This document shows, one piece after another, positions 47,093-56,994 of a stretch of 64,000 nucleotides of DNA. Within the stretch, counting starts at the first letter, position 1. Each line of letters begins with the position of its first letter. Below the pieces are notes generated by a model. It searched no databases and had not been told where the DNA came from. It worked only from the letters and a program-made list of their open reading frames with translations. The DNA lies in contig NZ_JAERMK010000001.1 of NCBI RefSeq assembly GCF_016918015.1, positions 1 to 64,000 on the forward strand, given 5' to 3'. The stretch comes from Glycomyces sp. YM15 (GTDB taxonomy: Bacteria > Actinomycetota > Actinomycetes > Mycobacteriales > Micromonosporaceae). The translations under genes were made by a program, and so were the position numbers.

Positions 47093-47221
47093 CCTGATTC
47101 TGAACAGACGGGACCATTCTGCCTGCCTGAACCCGACTTGTCACCTGTCAGGTTTGTGACTTCACTCTCGACACTACGCCGCGTGGTGTCGATGTGGCAG
47201 AAGCTGTGGAAAGCTCCGTTT

Positions 47222-47512
47222 ATGGTTCTCGAAGTCGCTGAAATCAAGATCACCCCGGGGCAGGAGGACGCCTTCAAGGAGGCGTACCGCGCCGCCCGTG
47301 AATTCGTGAAGGTCTCCCCCGGCCTGCGCTCGATGCGCATGACGCAGGGCGTCGAAACGCCGAGCCGCTTCGTGCTCCTCATCGAATGGGACTCGGTCCA
47401 GGCCCACGAGGAGGGCTTCCGCGAGACCGACAGGTTCCCGAAGTGGCGCGAGGCCATCGGCCCGTTCTTCGCACAGCCTCCGTTGGTCGAGCACTTCGAT
47501 GGAGTCGAATAG
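47222..47512 (+). CDS. Antibiotic biosynthesis monooxygenase (ABM)-domain protein
   Basis: A 96-residue single-domain protein starting MVLEVAEIKITPGQEDAFKE with YRAAREFVKVSPGLRSMRMT and SRFVLLIEWDSVQAHEEGFR; the ferredoxin-like ABM fold is recognisable. Such small proteins are dimeric and bind hydrophobic or haem-like ligands; specific activity cannot be deduced. The ATG at 47222 follows GTGGAAAGC. It is divergent from the TerC leader; a GTCAC-x-GTGAC dyad (about 47,139-47,160, with ACCTG-T-CAGGT at its centre) lies between them. Confidence 0.85.
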   Translation: MVLEVAEIKITPGQEDAFKEAYRAAREFVKVSPGLRSMRMTQGVETPSRFVLLIEWDSVQAHEEGFRETDRFPKWREAIGPFFAQPPLVEHFDGVE

Positions 47513-47550
47513 GCGGCACCGCGAGGGCGTCGGCTAGATGAAGCTTCGCG

Positions 47551-47582
47551 GAACGGCTCGCAGCCCGGGCTGCGAGCCGTTC
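47551..47582. terminator. Bidirectional terminator, ABM / uvrB
   Basis: A perfect 32-bp palindrome (half GAACGGCTCGCAGCCC) between convergent genes. A perfect palindrome without a loop would extrude only its centre. Confidence 0.88.
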
Positions 47583-47590
47583 TCGTCGTC

Positions 47591-49651
47591 TCATGCCCCG
47601 GCTTCGTCGATCTCTCGGAGTTCGCGTTTGAGATCGGCGATCTCGTCGCGGTAGGCGGCAGCCAGCTCGAACCTGAGTTCCCTTGCGGCCGCGAGCATCT
47701 GTTCATTGCGCTCGTCGAGTTGCTTGAGGATCTCCGAACGGACCTTCCCGGCGCCCTGCTCGCGCTTGCCCTTCGGAAGCGTCGCCCACGGGTCGTCCTC
47801 GACCAGCTTCGCGGTCTCGGCGGCCGAGTCGTAGAGGTCCTCCATGATGTCGCCGATGCGCTTGCGCAGCGGCTGCGGGTCGATGCCGTGCTCCTTGTTG
47901 TAGGCGATCTGCTTCTCGCGGCGCCGGTCGGTCTCGTCGAGCGCGGACTTCATCGAATCGGTGAGCTTGTCGGCGTACATGATCACGGCGCCGGAGACGT
48001 TGCGGGCCGCGCGCCCGATCGTCTGGATCAGCGAGGTCCCCGAGCGCAGGAACCCCTCCTTGTCCGCGTCGAGGATCGCCACCAGCGAGACCTCGGGCAG
48101 GTCGAGGCCCTCGCGGAGGAGGTTGATGCCGACGAGCACGTCGTAGTCGCCGCGCCGCAGCTCCCCCAGCAGCTCGACCCGGCGGAGCGTCTCGACCTCG
48201 GAGTGCAGGTACCGGACCCGAATGCCGTTGTCCATGAAGTAGTCGGTGAGGTCCTCGGCCATCTTCTTGGTCAGGGTGGTGACGAGCACGCGCTCGTTCT
48301 TCTTGGCGCGCTCGCTGATCTCGTGCATGAGGTCGTCGATCTGGCCCTTGGTGGGGCGGACCTCCACGTGCGGGTCGACCAGGCCGGTGGGGCGGATGAC
48401 CTGCTCGACGAACTGGCCGTTCGTCTGCTCGAGCTCCCATTTGCCCGGGGTGGCCGAGAGGTACACGCTCTGGCCCACGCGCTCGCGGAACTCGTCGAAG
48501 CGCAGCGGCCGGTTGTCCTGCGCGCTCGGCAGCCGGAAGCCGTAGTCGACCAGGTTGCGCTTGCGCGAGGCGTCGCCCTCGTACATCGCGCCGATCTGCG
48601 GGACGGTCTGGTGCGACTCGTCGAGGATGGTGACGAAGTCGGACGGGAAGTAGTCGATCAGCGTGTGCGGCGGCGTGCCGGCCTCGCGTCCGTCGATGTG
48701 CCGCGAGTAGTTCTCGATGCCGTTGCAGGTGCCGATCTGCTTCATGTTCTCGAGGTCGAACACGGTACGCATCCGCAGGCGCTGGGCTTCCAGGAGCTTG
48801 CCCTGGGACTCCAGTTCCGCGAGGCGCTCCTCGAGTTCGGCTTCGATGGTGCGGATCGCCCGGGCCATGCGGTCGTTGCCGGTGGCGTAGTGCGAGCCGG
48901 GGAAGATGAGCACCCGGTCGACCTCGCGGACCACGTCGCCGGTGAGCGGGTGGAGGTAGTAGAGACGGTCGATCTCGTCGCCGAACATCTCGATGCGGAT
49001 CGCGAGTTCCTCGTAGGCCGGGATGATCTCGATCGTGTCGCCGCGCACCCGGAAGGTGCCGCGGGTGAAGGCGATGTCGTTGCGGCTGTACTGGACGTCG
49101 ACGAGGCGGCGGAGCAGCTTGTCGCGGTCCCACTGCTGGCCGATCGCGACCTCGGTGGCCTGTTCGAGGTACTCGGCGGGGGTCGCGAGGCCGTAGATCG
49201 CCGAGACGGTGGCCACGACGACCACGTCGCGGCGGGTCAGCAGCGAGTAGGTGGCGCGGTGGCGCAGCCGCTCGACCTCCTCGTTGATCGACGCGTCCTT
49301 CTCGATGTAGGTGTCGGACTGCGCGACGTACGCCTCGGGCTGGTAGTAGTCGTAGTAGGAGACGTAGTACTCGACCGCGTTGTTCGGGAGGAGCTCGCGG
49401 AGCTCCTTCGCCAGCTGCGCCGCGAGGGTCTTGTTGTGGACCATCACCAGCGCGGGCCGCTGGAGCTGCTCGATCAGCCAGGCGGAGGTGGCCGACTTGC
49501 CCGTGCCGGTCGCGCCGAGCAGGACCACGTCGCGCTCGCCTCGGTTGATGCGTTCGGTCAGGTCGGCGATCGCCGTCGGCTGGTCGCCCGACGGCTCCCA
49601 GTCGCTGACCACCTCGAAGCGCCCTTCGGCGCGGGGAATGTCGAATGCCAC
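47591..49651 (-). CDS. uvrB: Excinuclease ABC subunit B
   Basis: Damage-loading helicase of nucleotide excision repair. Walker [14 protein letters not shown] near residue 45, the beta-hairpin segment [20 protein letters not shown], helicase motifs including [14 protein letters not shown] and [20 protein letters not shown], and the C-terminal UVR domain ([20 protein letters not shown]). The 686 residues are full length. The start is GTG at 49651, beginning [20 protein letters not shown]. Divergent from a hypothetical gene on the other side. Confidence 0.97.
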   Translation of the reverse strand: MAFDIPRAEGRFEVVSDWEPSGDQPTAIADLTERINRGERDVVLLGATGTGKSATSAWLIEQLQRPALVMVHNKTLAAQLAKELRELLPNNAVEYYVSYYDYYQPEAYVAQSDTYIEKDASINEEVERLRHRATYSLLTRRDVVVVATVSAIYGLATPAEYLEQATEVAIGQQWDRDKLLRRLVDVQYSRNDIAFTRGTFRVRGDTIEIIPAYEELAIRIEMFGDEIDRLYYLHPLTGDVVREVDRVLIFPGSHYATGNDRMARAIRTIEAELEERLAELESQGKLLEAQRLRMRTVFDLENMKQIGTCNGIENYSRHIDGREAGTPPHTLIDYFPSDFVTILDESHQTVPQIGAMYEGDASRKRNLVDYGFRLPSAQDNRPLRFDEFRERVGQSVYLSATPGKWELEQTNGQFVEQVIRPTGLVDPHVEVRPTKGQIDDLMHEISERAKKNERVLVTTLTKKMAEDLTDYFMDNGIRVRYLHSEVETLRRVELLGELRRGDYDVLVGINLLREGLDLPEVSLVAILDADKEGFLRSGTSLIQTIGRAARNVSGAVIMYADKLTDSMKSALDETDRRREKQIAYNKEHGIDPQPLRKRIGDIMEDLYDSAAETAKLVEDDPWATLPKGKREQGAGKVRSEILKQLDERNEQMLAAARELRFELAAAYRDEIADLKRELREIDEAGA

Positions 49652-49730
49652 GGTCCAACGGTAGCGCCGGGGTACGACAGAGGCCGCACCCTACTAGTGA
49701 CTTTTCCCGGTCCGGCTCGTTGGTCCCTGC

Positions 49731-51146
49731 GTGAGCTCCACTACCGCAACTCCCTGGAAATCGGCCCTGATGTGGGTCATGGCCATCATGGTCGCGATCG
49801 CGGTCGCCGGATGGTTCGCCGTCTCGTGCGGTCCGGGCGCCTCCAGCGCCGAACGGCCCGTGAACGAGGAGGAGGCCGCCCTGCTGGCCGGGATGCGCGA
49901 GCGCAACCACGGCGCCGATCCGGTCGCGGTGCGCATCAGCGTCCCGATGGACGGCGAGACGGTGACCGCCGACGGCTACCTCGACTGGCAGGTCCCGATG
50001 CTGTACGCGCGCGTTCCCGACGCCGAGGGCGCCCACAGGCTCGTGCAGGCCATCCCGGGCCTCATCGCCACTCGCGCCGACGACGCGGCGGCCTTCGGCG
50101 AGCTGCGCGTCCCCGAGGACGGCTGGACGACCAGGCAGATGCTCTCCGGCGCGGTGACGCCTCTGGAGACGACCATCGACATCCTCGCGTCATCGCTGTT
50201 CACGCTGACCGCCGCCGAAGCCGACGACCCCGCCGAACTCGCCCAGCAGGCCACCTGGAGGGAGGAAGGCGTCATCGACGGCGAGCCGGTCGACTCCTTC
50301 CGCGCGCCGATCATGGTCGAGACCGACACCGGCGAGTCCGGTGAGCAGGAGGCGAGCCCTGAAGCGCTGTACTCGCTCGACGCGGACGGCGACCTGCGCC
50401 GCTTCCAGGTGAACACGGGCGAGCCGAACCTCTCGGCCGTGGACTTCCTGCGCGACGTCGAGTTCGACGCGAGCGGGCTCGAGGCCACCGACCTCCTGGG
50501 CGGCCCGGCGATCGCGCCGACCGCCGTCGACGAGGACCTGGCCGAGACCATTGCCGAAGTGCGCGAAGGCAACTGGGAGGACACCGCCACCGTGGACCTG
50601 ACCGTGCCGACCGGCGACGGGCAACTGACCACCGGCCGCGGGTCGATCGACTGGCGCACCATGACCGCGTACCTGCACCTGACGGACGCGAGCGGGCAGC
50701 GGCTGTTCCTGGCCAGGCCCGGGGGCTACGCGACCCTAGCCGCCGAGGGCGACGAACCGCCCGAGACGCCGCCCACCGAGGGCTGGGAGGCGCACGCGCT
50801 CGCCGACGAGGACGCCGCAGAGCATTTCGGAGCGGTCGAGACGCTGGTCTTCCGGCTCCTGGAGATGGCCTCGGAGGAGGCCGACGATGCCGACGCGGTC
50901 GCGGAGCAGGCGTTCCTGCTCCGGGTCGACGAGGTCGACGGCGCGGCGGTGAACGTGGTCGAGTTCCCGGTCGCGGGCGACACGGCGGCGGCCGCGGGCC
51001 AGTCGGCGTTCCGCTACCACCTCAGCGGCGATCGGCTCAGCGAGGTCGAGATGATGTCGTACTACGGCGTCGCGAGCGCCGAACTGTCCGATGAGGATTT
51101 CCCGATGGTCGAGATCCCCTGGGAGCTGGCCGAGCAGATCGGCTGA
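49731..51146 (+). CDS. Anchored exported protein with internally duplicated domain
   Basis: A 471-residue protein. The N-terminal segment ALMWVMAIMVAIAVAGWFAV is a membrane anchor or a weak lipobox (AVSC, Cys33). The exterior part seems to consist of two similar halves: about 60-235 (VRISVPMDGETVTADGYLDW, LVQAIPGLIATR) and about 268-465 (ATVDLTVPTGDGQLTTGRGS, IDWRTMTAYLHL). Both match the pattern of strands followed by DGWTT or EGWEA and a MLS/VLR helix. It is acidic. GTG at 49731; a nearby ATG inside the helix is an alternative. No recognised family and no clear function. Confidence 0.7.
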   Translation: MSSTTATPWKSALMWVMAIMVAIAVAGWFAVSCGPGASSAERPVNEEEAALLAGMRERNHGADPVAVRISVPMDGETVTADGYLDWQVPMLYARVPDAEGAHRLVQAIPGLIATRADDAAAFGELRVPEDGWTTRQMLSGAVTPLETTIDILASSLFTLTAAEADDPAELAQQATWREEGVIDGEPVDSFRAPIMVETDTGESGEQEASPEALYSLDADGDLRRFQVNTGEPNLSAVDFLRDVEFDASGLEATDLLGGPAIAPTAVDEDLAETIAEVREGNWEDTATVDLTVPTGDGQLTTGRGSIDWRTMTAYLHLTDASGQRLFLARPGGYATLAAEGDEPPETPPTEGWEAHALADEDAAEHFGAVETLVFRLLEMASEEADDADAVAEQAFLLRVDEVDGAAVNVVEFPVAGDTAAAAGQSAFRYHLSGDRLSEVEMMSYYGVASAELSDEDFPMVEIPWELAEQIG

Positions 51147-51162
51147 CCCAGGACGTTCGGAA

Positions 51163-51189
51163 GGGGCTCGGCACACGCGGCCGGGCCCC
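51163..51189. terminator. Terminator between the anchored protein and coaE
   Basis: A nine-bp stem GGGGCTCGG/CCGGGCCCC (one G-U) with a 9-nt loop, between the convergent stops at 51146 and 51207. Confidence 0.7.
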
Positions 51190-51206
51190 TCCTCATCTCA
51201 CCTCCG

Positions 51207-52397
51207 CTAGCAGACCGGAGCGTGCCATCCGGTCTCGGCGGCCCAGCGGTTCGCGCGGGGCCAGCCTTCATGGTCGAACCAGGGCTCCTTGGCCTCGGCG
51301 TACTCCGAGGTCGAGTCGGCCTTCGCGGCGAGCACGCCCTTGGCCTGGGCGTAATCGGCCCGGGCGGCCGCGTCGGCGCGCATCCAGTCGCGGAACAGCA
51401 GCGCGAACCGCTGACCGGGGCTGTCGATCGGCCGGAAATGGATCTGGGCGACGTTGCCGGGATCGGCGTACCCGTAGAAGCGCTTCTCCCACACCCTCGG
51501 GTTCGGGAACTCGGGCTTGGGCGCATCGTGCAGCGCACTGCCGTAGAACCCGGCGTCGCCGAGGGCGTCGGCGAACGCGTCGATGACCGGCAGCGCGACC
51601 ACCGTGACCTGGATGTCGATGACGTCCTTCGCGGGCAGGCCCGCGACCGCGGTGGAGCCCACATGGTCGATGCGGACCGCGCTGGGGCCGAGGACGCGGC
51701 GCAGCCGCGCGGCCAAGTGCTCGAAGCGCCGCGGCCAGGCCGGGTCGGACTCGACGAACTGGAGTTTCTCGGGGCGCGGCTCGGCACGGCCGGCCTGCAG
51801 GTTCTCCGCGAACGGCACGATGCGCTCCTCCCAGAGCATCGCGACGCGGCGCTCCAGGTCCTCGCGGCCGTCCCGGTTGTGGATGACGACGTCGCAGACC
51901 TCGCGGCGCTCCGCGTCGGAGGCCTGGGCGTCGATGCGGCGGATGGCGTCGGCGCGGGGCAGGCCCCGCTCGGCGAGCCGTTCGAGCCTGAGCTCTCGCG
52001 GCGCTTCCACGTCGATGTTGAGATGGAAGCCTGGCGCCTGACCGGTTTCGGCCAGGAGCGGGATGTCTTGGACGACGATCGCGTCCTCGGGCATGGCATC
52101 GGTGAGCTCACGGGCGCGGGCCCGAACGCGCGGATGCACGATCGCCTCGAGCTCCGACCGGGCGGGCGGATCACTGAAGACGATCTTCGCGAGTTCGGCG
52201 CGGTCCAGCGCACCGTCGGTGTCGAGCACTTCGCGGCCGAAACGGGAGACCACCGCGGCGAGCCCCTCGGTGTTCGGGGCTACGACCTCGCGGGAGAGGG
52301 CGTCCGCGTCGATGACGCGGGCCCCAAGCTCTGACAGCTTCGCTGCCACCGTGCTCTTACCGGCTCCGATGCCACCTGTCAATGCGACTCTAAGCAC
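51207..52397 (-). CDS. coaE: Dephospho-CoA kinase fused to GrpB/UPF0157 domain
   Basis: CoaE phosphorylates dephospho-CoA to CoA. The kinase domain (about 1-200) has P-loop GGIGAGKST (8-16), RVIDADALSREVVAPNTEGL and QDIPLLAETG. The C-terminal half (about 215-390) is a GrpB/UPF0157 nucleotidyltransferase-like domain with VESDPAWPRRFEHLAARLRR and RIDHVGSTAVAGLPAKDVID. The same fusion occurs in mycobacterial CoaE, where the second domain is thought to help folding or solubility. GTG at 52397. It follows rpsA and a strong terminator. Confidence 0.94.
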   Translation of the reverse strand: MLRVALTGGIGAGKSTVAAKLSELGARVIDADALSREVVAPNTEGLAAVVSRFGREVLDTDGALDRAELAKIVFSDPPARSELEAIVHPRVRARARELTDAMPEDAIVVQDIPLLAETGQAPGFHLNIDVEAPRELRLERLAERGLPRADAIRRIDAQASDAERREVCDVVIHNRDGREDLERRVAMLWEERIVPFAENLQAGRAEPRPEKLQFVESDPAWPRRFEHLAARLRRVLGPSAVRIDHVGSTAVAGLPAKDVIDIQVTVVALPVIDAFADALGDAGFYGSALHDAPKPEFPNPRVWEKRFYGYADPGNVAQIHFRPIDSPGQRFALLFRDWMRADAAARADYAQAKGVLAAKADSTSEYAEAKEPWFDHEGWPRANRWAAETGWHAPVC

Positions 52398-52404
52398 AAA
52401 TAAA

Positions 52405-52445
52405 ACACTACCCGCCCCAGGCGAACAGCCTGGGACGGGCAGTGT
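52405..52445 (-). terminator. Terminator of rpsA
   Basis: Arms around GCCCGTCCCAGGC / GCCTGGGGCGGG are extended by ACACT/AGTGT. On the minus strand the stem is followed by TGTTTTATTT, a good U-tract. It is 25 bp past the rpsA stop. Confidence 0.92.
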
Positions 52446-52469
52446 ATTTCAGCTGAACGAGCGACGAAC

Positions 52470-53963
52470 CTAGTTGCCGGCGAGCTTCTCGCGCAGAGCC
52501 GCGAGCGCCTCGTCGGTGGCCAGGGTGCCCTGAGGCTCGGCCGGAGCCGACTTCTTCTCAGGGGCCTTGCCGCCCTTCTTCTCGCCCTTGGGGGCCGCTT
52601 CGCCCTCGGCGGGCTTGGCGGGAGCCTCGGTGATGACGCGCTCGGCGATCTGCTTGCCGTGCTCCTCCCACCGGGTGCGGGCCTCGGCGTACTGACGCTC
52701 CCACTCTTCGCGGGCCTCGTCGTAGCCTTCCATCCACTCGCCGGTCTCCGAGTCGAAGCCCTCCGGGTAGATGTAGTTGCCCTGGTCGTCGTACTGCGCG
52801 GCCATGCCGTACAGCGTCGGGTCGAACTGCTCCTCGTTCTCGACGAAGGCCTCGTTGGCCTGCTTGAGCGAGAGCGAGATCCGGCGGCGGTCCAGGTCGA
52901 TGTCGATGACCTTGACCATGGCGTCGGAGCCGACCTTGACGACCTGCTCGGGCACCTCCACGTGGCGCTCGGCCAGCTCGGAGATGTGCACCAGGCCCTC
53001 GATGCCGTCCTCGACGCGGACGAACGCGCCGAAGGGGACGAGCTTGGTGACCTTGCCCGGCACGATCTGTCCGATCGCGTGGGTGCGGGCGAACTGGCGC
53101 CACGGGTCTTCCTGGGTCGCCTTCAGCGACAGGGAGACGCGCTCGCGGTCCAGGTCCACCTCGAGGACCTCGACCTCGACCGGCTGACCGACCTCGACGA
53201 CCTCGGACGGGTGGTCGATGTGCTTCCAGGACAGCTCGGAGACGTGCACCAGGCCGTCGACCCCGCCGAGGTCGACGAACGCGCCGAAGTTGACGATCGA
53301 GGAGACCGTGCCCTTGCGGACCTGGCCCTTCGCGAGCTGGTGGAGGAACTCGGTGCGGACCTCGGACTGGGTCTGCTCGAGCCAGGCGCGACGCGACAGG
53401 ACCACGTTGTTGCGGTTCTTGTCGAGTTCGATGATCTTGGCTTCGAGCTCGCGGCCGACGTACGGCTGCAGGTCGCGCACACGACGCATCTCGACCAGCG
53501 ACGCGGGCAGGAAGCCGCGCAGGCCGATGTCGAGGATGAGACCGCCCTTGACCACTTCGATGACCGAGCCGCGAACGACGCCGTCCTCTTCCTTGATCTT
53601 CTCGATGGTGCCCCACGCACGCTCGTACTGGGCGCGCTTCTTCGAGAGGATCAGACGGCCTTCCTTGTCCTCCTTCTGGAGGACGAGGGCCTCAACGTGA
53701 TCGCCCACAGAGACGACGTCTTCGGGGTCCACGTCGTGCTTGATCGACAACTCGCGCGAGGGGATGACGCCCTCGGTCTTGTAGCCGATGTCGAGCAGGA
53801 CTTCATCCCGGTCGACCTTGACGACGGTACCTTCGACGATATCGCCGTCATTGAAGTATTTGATGGTCGCGTCGATCGCCGCGAGGAGTTCCTCGTCGGA
53901 AAAGACTTCTTCGACCGTGCTGTTCTCAGCGTTGCTCGAGGTGGCCTCGATGCTGCTCGTCAT
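52470..53963 (-). CDS. rpsA: 30S ribosomal protein S1
   Basis: Four S1 (OB-fold) repeats over residues about 35-360: GDIVEGTVVKVDRDEVLLDI, GSVIEVVKGGLILDIGLRGF, GTVSSIVNFGAFVDLGGVDG and GKVTKLVPFGAFVRVEDGIE. A long charged C-terminal tail has EKKGGKAPEKK repeats near the end. Actinobacterial S1 typically has four S1 repeats and this type of tail, with a role in initiation and possibly trans-translation. 497 residues from ATG at 53963; upstream frame is shadow. A GGAG box lies 10 nt upstream. Confidence 0.97.
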   Translation of the reverse strand: MTSSIEATSSNAENSTVEEVFSDEELLAAIDATIKYFNDGDIVEGTVVKVDRDEVLLDIGYKTEGVIPSRELSIKHDVDPEDVVSVGDHVEALVLQKEDKEGRLILSKKRAQYERAWGTIEKIKEEDGVVRGSVIEVVKGGLILDIGLRGFLPASLVEMRRVRDLQPYVGRELEAKIIELDKNRNNVVLSRRAWLEQTQSEVRTEFLHQLAKGQVRKGTVSSIVNFGAFVDLGGVDGLVHVSELSWKHIDHPSEVVEVGQPVEVEVLEVDLDRERVSLSLKATQEDPWRQFARTHAIGQIVPGKVTKLVPFGAFVRVEDGIEGLVHISELAERHVEVPEQVVKVGSDAMVKVIDIDLDRRRISLSLKQANEAFVENEEQFDPTLYGMAAQYDDQGNYIYPEGFDSETGEWMEGYDEAREEWERQYAEARTRWEEHGKQIAERVITEAPAKPAEGEAAPKGEKKGGKAPEKKSAPAEPQGTLATDEALAALREKLAGN

Positions 53964-54067
53964 GTGGGCTGGTGCTCCGGATACGTAAGAATCGTGGGCT
54001 CGCGCCCGCGCCCTCGCTAGACGCGAATGCTCGCAGTTCGTTCCCGGGCCGCCCTTGCCGCTGGCAA

Positions 54068-54094
54068 CGCGTCCTACTCCATTCTGAGGACGCG
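54068..54094 (-). terminator. Hairpin in the polA-rpsA intergenic region
   Basis: CGCGTCCT/AGGACGCG stem with 11-nt loop, 80 bp past the polA stop and about 105 bp before the rpsA start. It may end the polA transcript or fold in an rpsA leader. Confidence 0.45.
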
Positions 54095-54175
54095 GACATG
54101 CCCAGGCCATCCCAGATTACCGTGTGCGATAACGCCGCGCCAGTCCGGGCCGGGGGCTCGTGTCGACTGCCACCG

Positions 54176-56875
54176 CTAGTGGGCAGCGGCTTCCCACGAT
54201 TCGCCGAATCCGGCCTGCACCGTGAGCGGCACCGCGAGTTCGGCGGCGTTCGACATCTGCTCGCGGACGAGCGTTTCGAGCGCTTTCGCTTCACCGGGTG
54301 CAACCTCGCACACCAATTCGTCATGCACCTGGAGCACCACCCGCGAGGCGAGCCCGGAGGCCCGCAGCTCGCGGTCGACGCCGAGCATCGCGGTCTTCAT
54401 GATGTCGGCGGCGCTGCCCTGGATCGGGGCGTTGAGCGCGGCCCGCTCGGCCATCTCGCGGCGCTGGCGGTTGTCGGAGGTGAGGTCCGGGAAATAGCGG
54501 CGGCGGCCCATGATCGTCTCGGTGTAGCCGGTCTTGCGGGCCTCCTCGACCACCCGGTGCAGGTAGTCGCGGACCTTCCCGAAGCGCGCGAAGTACTCGT
54601 CGGAGAGCTGCTGGGCCTCCTCGGTGGAGACCGCGAGCTGCTGGCTCAGGCCGTACGTGGACAGCCCGTAGGCGAGCCCGTAGGACATGGCCTTGATCTT
54701 GCGGCGGTGCTCGGCCGTGACCGCCGCGGGCGCGACCCCGAAGACCTTCGCGGCGACCGCGCTGTGGATGTCCTCGCCCGAGACGAACGCGTCGATCAGG
54801 CCCTCGTCGCCGGTGAGACTCGCCATGATCCGCATCTCGATCTGGCTGTAGTCGATGGTCATGAGCGACTCGAAGCCCTCGGAGACCACGAACCCGGCGC
54901 GGATGTTGCGGCCGGCCTCGGAGCGGACCGGGATGTTCTGCAGGTTCGGGTCGGCCGACGAGAGACGCCCGGTGGCGGCCACGGTCTGGTGGAACGTGGT
55001 GTGGATCCGCCCGTCGGTCTGGATCGTCGCCCGCAGCGTCGCGACGATCTGCTTGAGCTTCTCCACGTCGCGGAACCGCAGCAGCTGCTCCAGGAGCGGG
55101 TGCGGGTTCTTCGCGTAGAGCTGATGCAGCGCTTCGGCGTTCGTGGTGTAACCGGTCTTGGTGCGCTTGGTCTTCGGCATCTTCAGCTCCTCGAAGAGGA
55201 TCTCCTGGAGCTGCTTCGGGGAGCCGACGTTGAAGGGGCGGCCCACGATCTCGTGGGCGCGCTCGGTGGCCTCCTTCGACTGCATGGCGAACCCGGCCTC
55301 GATGTCCGCGAAGTGGCCCTCATCCGCGGCGATCCCGAGGATCTCCATGCGCGCCAGGACGCTCGCGAGGGGGTACTCCATGTTCTCGGCGAGGCGCTCC
55401 TGGTGCCGGTCGGCCAGTCGGGTGGTCTGCTCGGCGGCGAGGTCGCCGATGACCGCCGCGGCGGCGCAATCGGCCTGCAACCGGGCGGCGCCGTCGTTCA
55501 TGGCGGCGTCGAGGCCCACGAGCGCGCCGTCGTCGGCCGGCGTCTCCGCGGTCTCCAGCTCGCGGCCGAGGAACTGCATCGCGAGGTCGCCGAGCGCGTA
55601 CGAGCGCTGCTCGGGCTTGAGGAGGTACGCGGCGATCACCGTGTCGGCCCTGATGCCCTGGACCTCGGGCCAGCCCGCGGCGTCGGCGCCCCACAGGAAC
55701 GACTTCGCGTCGTTGAGGACCTTCCCCTTCGCGGGATCGGCGAGCCAGGCCGCCCAGGTCGCCTCGTCCTCGGCGTCGAGCTGCGAGGGCTCGAACCAGA
55801 GCGCCTGGCCGCCTTCGGCCAGCGCGATCGAGTCGAACGAGCCCGAGCCGGAGGCGAACGTGCCGGTGTAGGCGATCGCGACGTCCCGTTCGCGGGCGGC
55901 GAGCCAGGCGGCGAGCCCGCCGGGCACGAGCGCGGCCGCCTCGATGTGGTCGACCTCGGCGGCGGGAGCGGCGACGGCGCCGACGGCCTTGGCGGCGAGG
56001 TTGGCGTTGAGCCGCTCGCCGAGGGCGCGGAACTGGAGGGCGTCGAACAGGCGGTTGGTCTCGGCGACGGACCAGCCCTCCCATTCGAGGTCGTCGATGC
56101 CCTGCTCGAGTTCGAGGTCGCGCACGAGGTTGTTGAGGCGGTGGTTGCGCAGCACGTCGTCGAGGTGGTCGCGCAGGCTCTGCCCGGCCTTGCCGGTGAT
56201 CTCGTCGACCTTGGCGACCAGCCCGTCGAGGGAGCCGTACTTGACGATCCACTTCGCGGCGGTCTTGGGACCGACGCCGGGGACGCCGGCGAGGTTGTCG
56301 GCCTTCTCCCCCACGAGCGCGGCGAGGTCGCGGTAGCGGTCGGGGGTGACGCCGTACTTCTCCTCGACCTTGTCAGGTGTGTAGCGGGCGAGCTCGGTGA
56401 CGCCCTTGACCGGGTAGAGCAGGGTGGTGGCCTCGTTGACGAGTTGGAGGGCGTCCCGGTCGCCGGAGGAGATGAGGGTCGACAGGCCCGCCGCCTCGCT
56501 CCGGGCGGCGAGGGTGGCGATGATGTCGTCGGCCTCGAAGTTCTGCTTGGTGAGCCATTTGATGCCGAAGGCGTCCAGGAGCTCCTGGATGATCGGGATC
56601 TGGCCCTTGAACTCCTCGGGGGTCTCGCCGCGGCCGTCCTTGTAGGCGGGGTACTCCTCGGTGCGGAAGGACTTGCGGGAGACGTCGAAGGCGACCGCGA
56701 CGTGGGTGGGCTCCTCGGCCTTGAGCAGGTTGATGAGCATCGAGGCGAAGCCGTAGACGGCGTTGGTGACTTGCCCGTCGTCGGTGGCGAACTTCTCGGC
56801 GGGCAGCGCGAAGAACGCGCGGAAGGCCATCGAATGGCCGTCGATCAGGAGCAGGCGCGATTGCGAAGCGGTCAC
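54176..56875 (-). CDS. polA: DNA polymerase I
   Basis: An 899-residue Pol I. The 5'-nuclease domain has LLLIDGHSMAFRAFFALPAE and GIKWLTKQNFEADDIIATLA. The middle 3'-5' exonuclease domain is degenerate, lacking the DEDD set, as usual in actinobacteria. The polymerase domain has LRFRDVEKLKQIVATLRATI, motif A TIDYSQIEMRIMASLTGDEG, motif B MSYGLAYGLSTYGLSQQL and motif C VVLQVHDELVCEV. GTG at 56875. It follows pdtaR, with a terminator between them. Confidence 0.97.
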   Translation of the reverse strand: MTASQSRLLLIDGHSMAFRAFFALPAEKFATDDGQVTNAVYGFASMLINLLKAEEPTHVAVAFDVSRKSFRTEEYPAYKDGRGETPEEFKGQIPIIQELLDAFGIKWLTKQNFEADDIIATLAARSEAAGLSTLISSGDRDALQLVNEATTLLYPVKGVTELARYTPDKVEEKYGVTPDRYRDLAALVGEKADNLAGVPGVGPKTAAKWIVKYGSLDGLVAKVDEITGKAGQSLRDHLDDVLRNHRLNNLVRDLELEQGIDDLEWEGWSVAETNRLFDALQFRALGERLNANLAAKAVGAVAAPAAEVDHIEAAALVPGGLAAWLAARERDVAIAYTGTFASGSGSFDSIALAEGGQALWFEPSQLDAEDEATWAAWLADPAKGKVLNDAKSFLWGADAAGWPEVQGIRADTVIAAYLLKPEQRSYALGDLAMQFLGRELETAETPADDGALVGLDAAMNDGAARLQADCAAAAVIGDLAAEQTTRLADRHQERLAENMEYPLASVLARMEILGIAADEGHFADIEAGFAMQSKEATERAHEIVGRPFNVGSPKQLQEILFEELKMPKTKRTKTGYTTNAEALHQLYAKNPHPLLEQLLRFRDVEKLKQIVATLRATIQTDGRIHTTFHQTVAATGRLSSADPNLQNIPVRSEAGRNIRAGFVVSEGFESLMTIDYSQIEMRIMASLTGDEGLIDAFVSGEDIHSAVAAKVFGVAPAAVTAEHRRKIKAMSYGLAYGLSTYGLSQQLAVSTEEAQQLSDEYFARFGKVRDYLHRVVEEARKTGYTETIMGRRRYFPDLTSDNRQRREMAERAALNAPIQGSAADIMKTAMLGVDRELRASGLASRVVLQVHDELVCEVAPGEAKALETLVREQMSNAAELAVPLTVQAGFGESWEAAAH

Positions 56876-56946
56876 GCCCCGAGCCTAGCGAGTGGGTCCG
56901 ACATGTCCGGCACAAGAGGGTGGCGGCGTGGCTCGGGGAAGCGGTG

Positions 56947-56977
56947 AGGCCCGCGTCGCATGATGCGACGCGGGCCT
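56947..56977 (-). terminator. Terminator of pdtaR
   Basis: A 14-bp perfect stem (AGGCCCGCGTCGCA and complement) with a 3-nt loop, 17 bp beyond the pdtaR stop, upstream of polA. Confidence 0.9.
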
Positions 56978-56994
56978 GCAGCAGCGTTCGGGGC

